From: Acarospora socialis
Lineage: Eukaryota > Ascomycota > Lecanoromycetes > Acarosporales > Acarosporaceae
Reading direction: 5' to 3'
Assembly: GCA_025617375.2 (NCBI GenBank)
Contig: JAMYGW020000011.1
Coordinates: forward strand, 930,001-994,000
Length of the DNA stretch: 64,000 nt
Shown here: positions 33,602-46,500 of the stretch, piece by piece
How the letters are laid out: the number at the start of each line of letters is the position of its first letter
Position numbering within the stretch: position 1 is the stretch's first letter
Notes under the pieces: model-generated
The model's database searches: none
What the model was told of the DNA's origin: nothing
Seen by the model: only the letters and a program-made list of their open reading frames with translations
Position numbers and translations under genes: made by a program

Positions 33602-34019
33602 GCGAGAGAAGCAGGGGCTACATGTTGCAGTCTACTCTATTTAGCGGCATTAGGAGGCGTTTATGGCATTCTCATACGAGCGTTGAACGGTTATCATACC
33701 GCAATAGTCACTTCGCTGTGGATCTCAAATTTGTAAGGAGTTATTGAGCTGTCGTTGAGTTGAGCTGCATAAGTTCACATTTTTTCTTTGACGATGTTGA
33801 GTCAAGCTAACGCAACAGCTGTCTCGACGATGTGTTTTGGCTTTAGTTGTTGGTCAATGCCAAGTTCATGTGTTGTCACAGCCTAGCTATAACTCGTTAT
33901 CTATCAGCCCAGGCACCGGAACGCTAATTAACTACGCACTACCTTACTTACAAGTACAAGGGCAGACATGAGCAGGCTGAGGAAAGAGTGCTTCAGAAAG
34001 CACGGAGAGGAAGAGGAGC
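33602..34019. other. Convergent spacer TRS33 / MDH
   Basis: Between two convergent genes. AT content is slightly raised, and no ORF or repeat stands out. Confidence 0.5.
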
Positions 34020-35401
34020 TTACTTTGCTGGAGGATTCTTCACGAATTCTACGCCCTTCTCAATGTTGCCTTTAAGCCCTTTGGTACAAGCCTCGAGCAG
34101 TTTCTTCTCATAGTCATTGAGATGCGGTAGTGGATTTTGAGCCTTCTCAGCACCGGATGGCTAAATACGATCGTAAGCTACTTGCAGAGCAAGATGGAGG
34201 ATCTTTTGAAAAACATACCCCGAGCTCGACGGGTACGGAGAAGTAGTCGACATCTGTCTCCTTAGCGATAGCGTCACCGCCGGAGACGCCCGGGAGGTAG
34301 ATATAGGTCGGCTCTACGATGCCCTTCTCCCCTTTGACAGCCTTTATGACTTTCTCGGCAAACCTACCGCAAGTCAGCTGTCTTCACAGGCCCAATGTTC
34401 GTTCTTGTGCAATGTACCGGTAGCCCGCATACGCCATCGAAAGGGTTGCGGAGCCAGCTCCATCCTTGGCTTTTACAACTTCATCTCCGCCAAATTGTAC
34501 GCCTACATGCTCCATCAGTATCAATCAAAGTGTCTCGCGCTTGGTGCTTACGGTTCACCAAGGCGTCAAGCTTGTCCTCCGGGATCTTGACCGGTGGCTT
34601 GGCCTGACTAAAGAGTGGTACAATCGTCTCTCCAGAATGACCGCCAATAACAGGAATCACGGTCTTCGTTGGGTCCCGCTCGCCAGTTATGTCCTGGACG
34701 AAGGTCTCCGCTCGGACTACATCCAACGTTGTCACACCGAAGAGGCGCTTGGGATCAAAGACACCGGCACCCTTGAGAACCTCGGCAGCAATAGGGACAG
34801 TGGAGTTGACCGGGTTGGAGATAATGAGAACGAACGCTTTGGGGGAGAACTCGGCAATGCCCTTCGCGAGGTCTCGGACGATACCGGCGTTGATCTTAAA
34901 CAAATCATCGCGAGTCATACCAGGCTTGCCTTTTTGCAACGTCAGCAGACTTTCCTCGTCGCAGCGGAAAGGAGAGCAATACGAGGAATCCCAGCTGGGA
35001 TGACAACGACGTCAGCGCCGCTTAGGGCGTGCTTCAAGCCATCATCTTTTGGCAGAAAGCCGGTGACTCTCTATATCCTCTCCATCAGTCCGCCATCTCC
35101 GTCGGGTTCTCAAAGTGGAAGCATACAGCTACTGAGGAGATATGGGAAAGATCTGCCGTCACACCGGGGGTGTTGACGACATCGTACAGGGAGAGTTCGT
35201 CAATCAGAGGGCTGGCCTTCAGGAGGAGAGACAGCGGCTTCGGACAAGCCGTCAGCCACCACAATAATCGAAGAGAGACAGTCTCGGCAGTAGCTTACCT
35301 GGCCGATGCCACCAGATGCACCAAGAACAACTGGAACGCGAGTCAGAGATTGGCTATCGGCTGGGTGGATGTCAGAACTAGCCCGTACCTGCTTTAACCA
35401 T
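34020..35401 (-). CDS. Malate dehydrogenase, cytosolic type
   Basis: Interconverts malate and oxaloacetate with NAD(H). Exon 1 is tiny (MVKA, ATG 35401), joining [11 protein letters not shown], the Rossmann dinucleotide site. Then come [58 protein letters not shown] and [19 protein letters not shown] with the catalytic His. A C-terminal exon gives [20 protein letters not shown] and ends VKNPPAK, TAA. No presequence precedes the Rossmann fold and the C-terminus is not an SKL-type signal. The MVKA start matches the cytosolic isoform of moulds rather than the mitochondrial one. About five introns, around 330 residues. Confidence 0.92.
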
Positions 35402-36010
35402 GTTTCTCAAGATGCTATCTATCTGAGAAGTTCGACCGATTGATGATGCACTTCTTATCTATTGTAGCAAAAACCTGCTGCTGTGAAGAGTAAGTGAGAT
35501 GAATGTTTGTTGTGGAAGTGGCTTGAGCGAAGGAGGTTTGGGCTTCAGAAATCCGCGCGATGGTGTGATGTTTTGGCGGGGTAGGAATTCGGCGGCTGGA
35601 ACTGTAACTTTACAACGTGGGGGCACCCTCGGAACGGACGCATGGCGAAAGGCGGACATCACCCCAATATGCAACCTGTCCGAAATTTGGAAACCTCCAG
35701 CATTTTATTCGAATCTTTACGGTCACTACATGCCAGCACTGATAGTCAAGATGCAGACTATCAAAACCCTGCAGGCTGCACTTCCGTCACACACGGAGCC
35801 TAGCTCAGCGATTGAGTCGCATCCGAGTCCCTACCAGTACTCAGATTACCCAGGTCATGGCGGATGGAAGAGGTCTCCCTAAGCTGAAAGTCTGCTTTTC
35901 ATGCGAGATGAGTTGAGATAGGACTTTGGGTATATCTTGCTCTTTTTGAAGCTACAGATACGACAGCTATTGCGACCCTCGTGCTCCTTCGCAGCCAAAT
36001 GACCCAACAT
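35402..36010. other. MDH upstream region
   Basis: Promoter and leader of the malate dehydrogenase gene, plus the eL28 3' region. A 127-codon plus-strand ORF (35499-35882) has no motifs and lies over the presumed leader; not called. Confidence 0.5.
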
Positions 36011-36711
36011 TTATGATGACTCCTTCTCCGCAGCTTTCCTGGCCTTGACCCCACGTGGTTTCTTCTCTGGGACATCCTTCTTCGCTTGTTGGGATTGGCG
36101 GATAGCACTGGCACGAGCGACAGCCTCTGCCCGGAGATCTGGCCGGTAGCCCTGCTTGGCTGTGTGGTTGACGATGCCCTTATAGACCCTAGACACCTTG
36201 TCAATCCAGTATCCATCGTGCAATGGTGTCGAGCGATCTGGAGCCTACTTCGGTCCTGACTTGTTCGATCCCCAGGTTACTTCGTTCTTGTTTGCTGTCG
36301 GTCTGTTGTGATGCTTCGTTTTCTTGGTGATCATCGTGACGCCACCGCCTTGCTTGGGCTGGATGCCAACAGCCTGTGCATCGACCATCAGTGTCAGCCT
36401 CGCAACCTCTTGTGTCGTCCAACCCCACTACCATCAGCGTATCTTACCTTCTCGTTGAGAAAACCGGCATGCTGTGGGACTGTCAAGCTTCTATCTTTTC
36501 TAAGACTGGTCTGGAGTACACACCTTCCTTGAGTGCATATTCGTCACATTGAGAGGGTCTCGTGAGAATTGAACTCCGCCGCCGCTCCTCCGCTTGACGA
36601 GGTAGGAGTTGTTGGCGCCTAGTGCGGATAAGACTGATGGCGATTGTGAACAATCAGAACGTGGTACTCACGGGTGATTTCCCAGATCAGGTCAGAAGAA
36701 ACGTTCGACAT
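36011..36711 (-). CDS. RPL28: 60S ribosomal protein eL28
   Basis: Large-subunit cytosolic ribosomal protein, L28e family. ATG 36711 opens MSNVSSDLIWEITR, then NNSYLVKRRSGGGVQFSRDP, LNVTNMHSRKHAGFLNEKAV and TKKTKHHNRPTANKNEVTW. The last exon reads VYKGIVNHTAKQGYRPDLRA, EAVARASAIRQSQQAKKD, PRGVKARKAA and ESS. The 5' half is cut by several short introns; the third exon is only about 24 bases. A final intron of about 70 bases (GTAGGC donor, TCTAG acceptor) is needed to skip an in-frame TAG. High intron number near the start is typical of fungal ribosomal protein genes. Length about 150 residues. Confidence 0.9.
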
Positions 36712-37008
36712 CTTGGTAGACTCTGAGAGATATCTTAGATTGACCTGGTTGTTCAAATCGTTTGTGGGTTTTAACCCCCACGCTTGCGCTTCTCTCGCTT
36801 GTTCCCGTAGACGCTAGTCTTCCCCTTCGGTCTCCGACAAGTAAAACGCTGCGTCCGCATCAGCCTCATCATTGCATCGTGGATCACTTCGTTACCAACC
36901 CACATCAAGACATATCTTGTCAAACACGCTTCACACGGCTAAACATCACTCCCCATTCTACGCAAGTGACTCCTGCCGAGAGAGGGTCCGAAGTAAAAGT
37001 CCGGCAAC
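36712..37008. promoter_or_regulatory. Divergent eL28 / DUF2015 promoter
   Basis: Under 300 bases separate the two start codons, so the promoters are shared or abutting. The plus-strand side is CT-rich, as in many fungal leaders. Confidence 0.5.
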
Positions 37009-37435
37009 ATGGCCTACATCCTTTACTCCTTCTCTTTCTTCTTCCTCGTCATAGCCACCAGTAAGCTTGATTCAGTGTTTCTCACCTATCCCACGCATGT
37101 ACTCAACCGTCCTAGTCCTCTACCTCACCCGTAGCCGATGGCTTCACCTGCTCCCAGTCCCTGACTACCTCTACCAACGACTTCCATACTCCTTTGCCGG
37201 CGACATTGAGTCCGGCTTCACGTCGGCCGACTTCGACCTCTCCATGAACGTCGTGGGTGGAGACTCGCGTGCAGGCCTCGATCAACAGGGAAAGAAGGAA
37301 ATTCAAAGAATCATGCAGGCGAGGAAAGTGGGCTTTGACGAAGCCAGAAGGATGTACACAGAGCGGAAGTTTGCGAAGAACAACATCGGTCCGGACGGAA
37401 GGCCGAGGGATCCCAAGTTTGTCTCGTTTTCTTGA
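37009..37435 (+). CDS. DUF2015 family membrane-anchored protein
   Basis: A small fungal protein of unknown function. ATG 37009 opens MAYILYSFSFFFLVIATI, a hydrophobic N-terminal segment that is either a signal anchor or a membrane helix. One intron (GCCACCA|GTAAGC to CTAG|TCCTC) joins it to LYLTRSRWLHLLPVPDYLYQ. The conserved DUF2015 block follows: GDSRAGLDQQGKKEIQRIMQ, ARKVGFDEARRMYTERKF and GPDGRPRDPKFVSFS, then TGA. About 126 residues. The family is widespread in Pezizomycotina; I know of no assigned function. Confidence 0.85.
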
Positions 37436-37985
37436 CGTTATGCGGCGAAGGTAAAGGCTCCATCAACGTGTCCATATGGTTATACCGGGTACGGAAGTTG
37501 ATCACCCCGGGTGCTGGCGTCCTTTCCTTATGATGTTGTTTCTTGTGGCACCTTTAAGGCATCGGTTTTTGGGACTCAGGTCAAGAACTCTCTTTGCTTA
37601 GCGTATTTGTACTTCTAGCGGGCGTTGTCATGGCTAGGATACAGGCGGACAGAAGAGCTTCCATCTTAACTGCAAGCGTATCTATTTCGACTACACTCAA
37701 AATTCACCGTTTGGCTACATTGCCCACAACAAAAGCGTCGACTTCAGCTCCTATCTATACAACCCGCATTCGCGAGGGATTGCAGGACTCAACTCCGGGA
37801 CCCGACCCTGGAACCCGAGCCCTATTGACCATCCAACTAAGCACAAAGCATGGTTGATGGGGTATCTTTAGTAACACCAAACCGTCGGTTTCTTACCCTG
37901 ATAAGCCTGTAACTCGGCAGTGGGTTGATTCTCCTTCCATTTTGAGCAGTTTGAACATTGATTTGAACGACCGCTCGTCTGCCGC
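37436..37985. other. Convergent spacer DUF2015 / SF3B4
   Basis: No recognisable gene. It presumably holds both 3' UTRs. Confidence 0.5.
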
Positions 37986-39152
37986 TCATCTAGGCCTTCC
38001 GTAGCCTTGCTGTTGGAAGCCAGGCGGCAACCCAGGAGGTGGTCCGAAGCCAGGTGGAGCAAACGCTGGCGGCGGTGCTCCCATAACTGGTGGAGGCACA
38101 CCCTGTGGAGGAAAGCCAGGTTGCTGGGGTTGGTTGAAGCCGGGCGGGAGGAATCCTTGAGGCCCTCCGTATCCAGCCTGCGATGGTGGTGGCCGTGCCG
38201 GCAAACCTGAGGGAGGTGCTGGAAGAGGTTGGGGCGGTGGGGCCGGACGCTGCTGTGGTAGTGGAACCGACTGGTAGGGACCATTCGTGACACTAGGTCG
38301 TCCTGGCGCAAACATCGCAGGGCCGGTTGGGACACCATTCATTGCTCGACCGACGTCTCCATCGATCATCGCTGCAGGAGCACTTGGTGCTGCCGCACCG
38401 AAAGCTCCTAAAGGAAGCGGCTGGCCTTGCGGCTGGACGTTGTGCTTCCGCGCTTGAGCAGCAAGCATCCTCTCAGCTTGATCGCCATGCCGCTCGCCCT
38501 TGCCATCTTTCTTATAAGCGTACTGCACCGATATCTCCTTGTTCATAAGGTATTGGCCGTTCATGTTCGCGATAGCTTCATCTGAGGCCTCAAAATTGGA
38601 AAAGGAAACGAAGCCGTAGCCCTTAGACAGGTTGGCATCATCACGAGCAATCTAAACAAATATCACCATGCTATCCAAAATGAATCGTGAGGTAATTCAT
38701 ACCTTCGGAAGCGACACGAGACCGCCGAAGCGACTGAACGTATCGTAAAGCGTTTGTTCCGATACCATAGGATCCAAATTGCCGATAAACAATTCTGCCC
38801 CAACCTCAACCGTCTTCTGCTTGTCCGCCGAAGCTTTGTTGACCCGTATCGGCTTTCCATACAACCGTACTTGGTTCATGATTCTTGCCGCATACTCTGC
38901 GTCCTCCTCACTGATGAACTCGACGAAGCCATATCCCTGGTGCGTCTGGGTGACTCGATCTTTGGGGAGATGCACGTTGACTATCCTTCCCGCTTGTAAC
39001 ATGAGCTCCCATACCAGGCTATCTGTGACTCTTTCGTCGAGATTGCCAATGTAAACCGTAGCCTCTTTGTCCTGTTCCCTGAAGTCTCTTAGCATTTATG
39101 ATGGGGGACCTGCCATGAAGCAGGGAGCTTACCAATGCCTTGCGCCGGACAT
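37986..39152 (-). CDS. Splicing factor 3B subunit 4 (Hsh49/SAP49)
   Basis: U2 snRNP SF3b component that binds pre-mRNA upstream of the branch site. ATG 39152 opens MSGARHW, and a short intron joins [19 protein letters not shown], the first RRM (RNP1 as [16 protein letters not shown]). The second RRM starts [20 protein letters not shown], continues across an intron as [20 protein letters not shown] and ends [20 protein letters not shown]. The C-terminal third is Pro/Gly/Gln-rich (repeated PPP, PPGF and PQG), the expected low-complexity tail, ending QQQGYGRPR. Two introns, length about 350 residues, all normal for the family. Confidence 0.94.
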
Positions 39153-40171
39153 GTTGAAGGACCCTTCAAAGTTTGAAGCTGAGGTCGGTAACTTAGAGTG
39201 GAACAGAGATTGAACGTCTGGATTCCGGTATGGGTATGTTTGTCGCGCTGGATGCGACGGAAGAAGCCGGCGGCGGTAGCGGAATTTGGTTCTCGAAGCT
39301 CTGCGGACGACAATACAGTACCTTCGTACTCTACATCTATAGCATCACCAGCGCTATCCAGACAGTTGATTGTTTGTTGATCTCGTCCCCAAGAACACCT
39401 GAAAGGTACTCCAGTTCACATATCTTCAACAATGCTACAGCTATCAGAAGAATCCAAGGTTTGTTCAAGGCACCCGTGTGACGGACGAGCTACACTTACT
39501 ATTCCCAAGGAGCGAATCACCAAGATCATCGACATCTCACGAGTGGCGATACATTAGTATGGCATATACCTTGATTATTGCCAATTGCATGGCTGATGGA
39601 CAGTAGTGGCTATCTGCCTCTAATAATCTATCTGGGTATGCTCACCTCGAATCCCGCAGCACGGCGGTATGCTCATGCTTTACAGGCTACACTTGCAGCG
39701 AGCCAAGACCGCCGTTCATCAGGTAGGGGCATCACAGATAGTGATTCTCAGATTTGGGCTTGGGGGGAACTGATGGTGGACAGACTGTTCTCTCCGCTCG
39801 CATGAGCGAGGTATCAGCCCAGAGATAAACCTCGCCCGACACTGGTGCAAAACAAGACGATGAGTGCGTGTAGCATGGTGAGATCGAGGGCTTTGTGTGA
39901 AAGCGGTGGATACGCCTTGCGGGAAGGAACTCATGTGCAATACTTGTATTAATCATTCCATGGCTCATGAGTCGGGGAGTTATCCTGACAAGCTCTTGGT
40001 CCATCTTGACACAATTCAGCTCCTTTCGTGTACACTATTATCAGTAGATTGAAGACGAGTTAAGTTAAATGTTCGTATGACCGTAGGTGGACTATTACCT
40101 CGCCATTGCGGGAACCACCCGAACCCTACCCGAGCTCGCAAGAAGCCAAACCTTCCTCAGTTCTTCGGTCC
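39153..40171. promoter_or_regulatory. Divergent SF3B4 / carrier upstream region
   Basis: About 1 kb between divergent genes. Small ORFs only; none has motifs or homologue-like composition. Confidence 0.5.
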
Positions 40172-41251
40172 ATGAGTACACACAATGCATTGCCGCCATG
40201 GCTCGTCGAAACGATAGCCGGCTTCACAGCTGGCGTTGTATCCACTCTTACAGTGCACCCTCTTGATGTCGTCAAGACTCGCCTGCAAGGTGACATATGC
40301 CCCCACGATCGCAAATCTGCCCGCGCGACGCTGACATCGCGTCAATCCAACAACAGTCGACCGAGCCTCCTCCTCTCAGCTTGGAAGTTCATTTCGCATA
40401 GCCCGTGACATCGTCCGAAATGAAGGCAACATACGAGCCCTTTATCGCGGCCTCTCACCCAACATCGTTGGCAACTCGGTCAGCTGGGCACTTTACTTCG
40501 CCTGGTACGGCACGATCAAAGATGGCCTCTACGCCTACCATGGGTCTCAGAGAGACCTATCGTCACTCGATTACTTCATTGCGTCTGGTGTATCTGGTAC
40601 GGCTTTTCTGCGTAGCCATCACTCCGTCACGTCGGGCTGTTGACTCACAATGCATGTCTAACAGGGGTCCTGACCGCTGTGTTGACGAACCCAATCTGGG
40701 TGATCAAAACCCGCATGCTCTCCACTTCGTCCCGGCACCCGGGCGCCTACACCTCCATCCTCGACGGCACGCGCCAGATCTTCCGGTCCGAAGGTCTATC
40801 GGGCTTTTACCGCGGCCTCGTCCCTTCGCTCTTCGGCGTCTCCCACGGGGCGCTGCAGTTCATGGCGTACGAGCGGCTTAAACGATATCGTGGCATCGGC
40901 GGGTACGGAGGAGGAGAATTGTCGGGAGTGCCTGCTGAGAAGAGAGAATTAAGCAACACGGACTACCTGCTGTTAAGCGCGTTGGCTAAGATCTTCGCCG
41001 GTGCCTCCACCTACCCGTACCAGGTAGTTCGCGCCCGCCTGCAGACGTACGAGGCCGAGGCCACGTACACGGGTATGCAGGACGTGGTGCACCAGGTCTG
41101 GAAGCGGGAAGGCCCGTGGGGTTTCTACAAAGGCTTAGGGCCTAACATCGTCCGGGTCCTGCCAAGCACTTGTGTCACCTTCCTCGTCTACGAGAACACA
41201 CGGTACTACCTGCCTCGTCTGTTCGGGGGCCCCGGACGATCAAAGGATTAG
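40172..41251 (+). CDS. FLX1: Mitochondrial FAD/folate-type carrier (FLX1-like)
   Basis: An inner-membrane SLC25 carrier; the best match by eye is yeast Flx1, which supports mitochondrial FAD supply. Exons 40172-40289, 40358-40597 and 40665-41251 give 314 residues. There are three carrier repeats: PLDVVKTRLQ near residue 35, then NPIWVIKTRML, then YPYQVVRARLQ. They carry the usual PX[DE]XX[KR]X[RK] signatures, degenerate in the last two as in folate/FAD carriers. LYRGLSPNIVGNSVSWALYF and FYKGLGPNIVRVLPSTCVTF also fit. The N-terminal readings upstream lack an ATG, so MSTHNALPPW is the start. Substrate is inferred from family, not proven. Confidence 0.88.
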
Positions 41252-42031
41252 GGAAGAACAGCTCGCTGAGCGCGTTGGACGACAGGCTCGGTGGGGTTGT
41301 GGGTGATACGGATGCGTGGCCCTGGGTGTGGCGCACCCCATGGGCACCGTGTGCGTGTCGGCAACCAGCACGCGGTCCGCTTAAAATCGTGGTTGGTGGG
41401 TTCGTCTTGGTCGTTCCTAAGCTCTGCGCCGAACCTATGATGGCACCTCTTCCATGACCAATTATGCCTTGAGGTGACTCGATACTGCAATCGGCTGCTC
41501 GATGCAGGGTCCGACGCCACATCTCGCATGGGACAGTCATGACGTCGTCCCGGAGATCTGATGTTGAATGGGTGGTATGCATATGCCGGGTTGGGTGTTG
41601 CCAGATTCCCGTCGACAATCCCATGTAGCATACAGTCCTATGTAAAGCACGCGGTGCAGCATCGCCATGTGGACGGAATTGCAGGGAATACACCAGATAA
41701 GCGAAGTGGCGACCGAGAGAACACGGCCGTGAAAACATAACCCCAAAGGAGAAGGGTAATCATCCACCATGTACACGCCTGTAGCCCTTAGAAGCGACCA
41801 CTGAATCAGTCGCACAATGGATCCATCCTGCGCAGATCGAAGACCCGCTAAATCCTGATCAACCGGCGCCCTTGATTACCAATCCATGTAAAGCCCATTC
41901 CGTTGTCCTTCGCCGACGCTCCAGACCGTCAATTTAGAAACAAATATCACCCTTTGTCACTGTGGCCCGCTTATGACGCCGGCCAAGGAATGCACACCAC
42001 AGGCATGTCAGCACGAATTCACAGCAGCCTT
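41252..42031. other. Convergent spacer carrier / AZF1-like
   Basis: Holds 3' UTRs of two convergent genes. A 187-codon minus-strand ORF (41175-41738) overlaps the end of the carrier gene, has skewed His/Arg/Thr content and no motif; not called. Confidence 0.5.
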
Positions 42032-43551
42032 TCAGAGTATCTTGCGGTCGGTGATGGTAAAGTCCTGGTCGTCATTACTATAGCTGCTCGCACTGCTGTC
42101 GATATCGACAGTTGGTACATCTAGATCGGAGACGTCGGGCGGTGCGTCGACCATTGATGAATCCGAGCTTCCACTCCGCTCAGAGCGCTCCTGCTTAACG
42201 CCGTTGCCGGTGCCGTTGCCAGCCTTCGCGATGGCGGATATGCGTCGATCTTTGCCGCGGCCCTTGATCCCCTTGTTCGAGTTCTTGTAAAGGGTCGCAA
42301 AGTACTCCCACAGCTCCTTGTCTTGAGCGGTGACGGGGTCCCCTTCGCGCATGGAGGCGAACCGGAGTGTCAGGTTTCGGAGGGACTCTGCGTGAAACTT
42401 GTTCTGATGTGACTGCGACGGCACATTTCAGCATCAATTGAACACGACCTCGCACCAACTGACCAACCGCGGGGGATCGTACCTTGAGGTTTCCGAGCTG
42501 GGTGAAGCGCTTCCCGCACCCCTCAAGCTTGCAGAGGAAAGGTTTCGCCTGCTCGTGCACGATCTTGTGCGCCCGTACATTTCCACGTTGAGCGAAACGC
42601 TTGCCACAGCTTTCGCACGAGTACGGTCTTTCGCCGGTGTGGCGACGTTCATGCGTCTGCGTTGGCGTTCAGTAAAGCTGTTTGCCAGGATTGTCCTGCT
42701 TCGAAGGATGGCTGATTTTACCTTTAGATTGCCAAGTTGAGAAAAGCGTTGACCGCAGGAGGGTTCTTTACAAACCTAAGATTCATTTAAGTTAGTTATG
42801 CCCTCTTCCGACACTATGACGTGAAACCTTGTCGGGCTATCGTCGGTTGGTAAGGACCCACAAATGGTTTGTCTCCTGTGTGCGCACGCATATGAATTTC
42901 CAAGTGCGTCTTCTGGAAGAAGCTCTTTGCGCACGTCGGCAGGTGGCACTGGTACCTCTTCCTCGCTTTGGGGTCATGACTTGCCGCACTACCCACATGC
43001 GTGTTTCCGTGCTGCGTGGTTTGAAAGCCAGGCGGATCTGAACAAACCGTTTGATGCTGCTGCTGCTGCTGCTGTGGTAAGTAATTTCTCGGTCTCGATT
43101 TGGTCTGGATGGCTCTCATCAGACTATCTACGTCTGTCGCAAAATCCACATCCTCGGTGGTCGGCGGACGCCTGGAGGGTACTAAGGTGGTTGTGGTGCT
43201 GAACATGCCGTTTGAGCGTCGCGTTAAGCCGTCTTCGAGTTTCACCGAAAGCCGCTGGTTGATTGAGGACGTGGCGTTGCGCGCTTGACCCACCTGTGGC
43301 GGCTGGTAAGACGCCCGAGTAACGGAGGATAACATTGGCATCTGGTTTTGCAGCAACACGGCGTTGTAGCCAGGATCTGCGAAGAGATTGCTGGACGGTA
43401 GGTTGCCGAATGGGTAGCCGTTTGATGGCAAGGATACCGGATAACCCAGCTCATGTTCAGGGAACAACGACATGGTAAGGTCCAGATTCGGCGTCATCAG
43501 ACTTTGAGAAGTCACCAAAGAAGTCGGTGGCATCTGCCGAGTGTACGCCAT
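42032..43551 (-). CDS. C2H2 zinc-finger transcription factor, AZF1-like
   Basis: A sequence-specific regulator resembling yeast Azf1, which responds to glucose and cell-wall state. The N-terminal half is Ser/Pro/Gln-rich with a polyglutamine run ([11 protein letters not shown]). Four C2H2 fingers follow: [60 protein letters not shown] and [20 protein letters not shown], with TGE/TGD linkers. After the fingers come [13 protein letters not shown] and [20 protein letters not shown], closely matching the post-finger block of Azf1. The tail is acidic/Ser-rich, ending at 42032. The start is uncertain: the first ATG in frame is 43551, but the frame is open to about 43700, so an upstream exon is possible. 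Introns lie near 42775-42840, 42660-42720 and 42420-42480. Confidence 0.88.
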
Positions 43552-46500
43552 TGCGCTTGGTTTGTCGATTGCACGCTGACGGGCCAACTCAGAATCTGAT
43601 GGCTGCCAGTTGGGGACAGGTGATGGTGAACCGGTAATGTCGGTGAGATGAGAACGAAAATCTTCAGACCCGGACAACAGCTTGCAGGTGAAGTCTGACA
43701 CAAAGCTTCAGTTCGACCTCAACGATGCCCGCTCGCCGAAATGAAGGGATGTACTCCGAGTCAGCTGACGGCTGATGGGAGGACGATATGGAGGAGATTG
43801 CATGAGCGATCACCGACGAGGTCACCTTTTTCGATGGTCCTATGGGAACAACTGCAGCGTAGTGAGCAATGCGCAGCTCTTGGTAGGCCAGGATATAGCG
43901 ATCCCCCGGAATTACTCCCAGAGTCAACATTCAATTGTGGACCAACAGAGTAAGATGGTTCATACAGTAATAAGTATAACGATTTGCTCAAGAAGATGAC
44001 GTTGGCGCTCAAATACAGATAGCAACGAATTGATGACGGTCTGTAGGAAACAGAGCGACGGAGATTTAGAGAGTATTATGATGAGTGATATATGGCATAA
44101 GAGCAGATGAAGCAAATGAGACGATGCGTATCGGTCCCGGTAAGGACCAGAAGTACAGGAATGTACTTCGTTCATATAGACGCTACCAGACGAGGTCACT
44201 GCTCGAATGTGGGTGGGCAGGGCATGGATGGTGGTAAGCATCTTTCACGGCGGGACAAGCGCCAATCACGCTTCCCATCGATGGTGCCTGCCTTCCGTTG
44301 AAGGGAAAGTCGATGGTGCAAGATGCGGTCGGTGGGTGGTGCAGAGATCTGAGGTTCGGTTCTTCCGGCCGACCGCTGCTCTGCTGAATCAGACACGGAC
44401 TGGAGAAGGGAAGAAAAAAGCCCCCATTGATCGGTTCATTAAAGATGGGACGGAGAAACAGAGGCTGCCGTGCAGCGCAGTGCAGTGCAGTGCAGGTTAC
44501 GGAGCTGTCGCACAGCAGTGCCGCATCCACCTCTGAGAAGCGGGATGATGTACTTCAAGAAGGAATCATCAAGCGCTGTCGAGAAGGGGCTGCACTGTGG
44601 CTGTTGCTCGTACCAGGCAGGCCGAGTCAGATTGGAGTTGGGAATTTAGGTGGGGGTATTTCAAATTACCACTATCTTTGTCATGTACGACATAGTTAAG
44701 GTAAGGAAGGTGATGTGAGATGATGAGAGGATGTTAGCAGGGGAGAAGGGAGAGGTCAGAGTACCTCAAGGCGGTTAGCTCGTGGAATACCTAGGTAGTC
44801 AAGTAATCAAAATAATAAAGATAGTGAGAAACGAGCAGGGGCAGGGGCAGGGGCAGGGGCAGGGGCAGGGCCAAGGTGAAGGTGATGGTGATGTTGATGG
44901 CGATGATGGTGAGGGTGGTGGTGGGTGGTGGTGGTGGTGATGATGATCATAGTTAAGGTGTTGATGTTGGTTGATCAGCAGTGAGGGGCCGATCTGTAAA
45001 TGGCCGGAGAAGGGCCATATATGGTACATGAGATTTCATTCCTTATCACATCTCCCTCCAGGTGGATTTTCGTGAAGTAAGTACTCCGTATAAAAGGTAA
45101 TCTACCACTTTCGTACGTACTTAGTCATGATATACCTCCGTACGTCGATTGCTGAATGGGATCGGATGGTTTGACAACGTGTTTCCCCACGGACTCCCCA
45201 CGGACATGTAATCTTACACACTTGTGACTACCTTACCCACCGAACTCATCCTCTCTCCTGTCTACTCGCAGTCTTACCCTAAAAGTATGTATAGCCTCGG
45301 ACACAACATAACGTCATTACCCGTCCTGCTGTGTCTCGTTATTTGTAGGTAGATTCCTTAAAGATACATCTTGCGCTGTCTTGAATAACTACCTGGTAGT
45401 AAGGTACCACACTCCTGAATCGAAATGGTACAAGCTTGTCCAGGCTAGGAGATGTTAAGCGCCGTCCAGTGATCCTGCCTCGCACATGTTCGGCGTGGCC
45501 CGGCAAGGGAAACACTCTTCAGGTAAAGGCAAGACACTGTGGTGGTGGTTGTTGTTGTCCGTTAGCATTTGACATTGACTTTTGCCGTATACACGTATGG
45601 CAGCCGCGTGTGATTCGGTTCGCCCTAAAGCCGATGGACTCGGGAAATACCTGGGACATGCCAACTGAGATCCTGCCTACGAGTACGAGTATATGTGAAG
45701 GCTACCTATCTTAACCGAACTCGTATGTTGTATCGGCTGGTAACTGTACAGAGTAACAGTTCATACTCCTGAGATGCGATGATGCCGTCATGAGGGCCGC
45801 CTTTGCGACCATAGGCATGCCACCGGACCAGGTCGCGAGTGAGCGAACGAAAGGAAGCACATCATGGTTCTTCGTACGGAGCGACTCCTGAATCCAAGAC
45901 CCATTGCTGGAGTCCACACCCGTTCCGAGACAAAGGACCAATGGGCCATGGAGGTGGGCCCTTTTTAGCGACATCATCGACGCCGTCACGGTTGCACTGT
46001 CTTCGCATCCGGAGTGCTTCCTTCATGCACGTGGCACATGGGGATGCATGTGCGGTGCAGCCTTCGGCGGCCACGGTCACGTTGATAGGGCACTCTCCGA
46101 CGCCATCACGGAGACGAGGCTGGTGAATGATGCGGCACGGCCTTCCCTCACACCTTGAACCAGGGAGAAAGAGGGCTGGGAACGTTTTTCACTCGACCGC
46201 GGGCCCCTTCGGTTCGTTACCTTTAGGCATTATTGATGCTGACATACTCGCGGGCCGGCCGTACGACCAATAGGATCAGTAGCCCTACTAGCGTCCAGCC
46301 CGCCGACCCGACCGTCTGGTACGCGGCAAGGTAGTGCAATTAGGTAGAGGAGGCTTGGGTGGGGTGGCCTTGTCAGATAAAGGTAGACACAGATAGAGCG
46401 TGGATGGATGAGATACCTGAGTGTACGGATTACCCAAGAAGGGAACGGGCGATTTGAGTTGCATTCGCCTCACCGAAACCAAAGAGGAAACAAGGTAACT

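Noticed and set aside
35499-35882. 127-codon plus-strand ORF between MDH and eL28
   Set aside because: No motif; it sits over the presumed MDH leader on the opposite strand.
41175-41738. 187-codon minus-strand ORF after the FLX1-like carrier
   Set aside because: It overlaps the carrier's coding end on the opposite strand and shows no domain or biased codon use.
44799-45029. His/Pro-rich 76-codon minus-strand ORF
   Set aside because: It is the translation of a compound microsatellite, not a protein gene.
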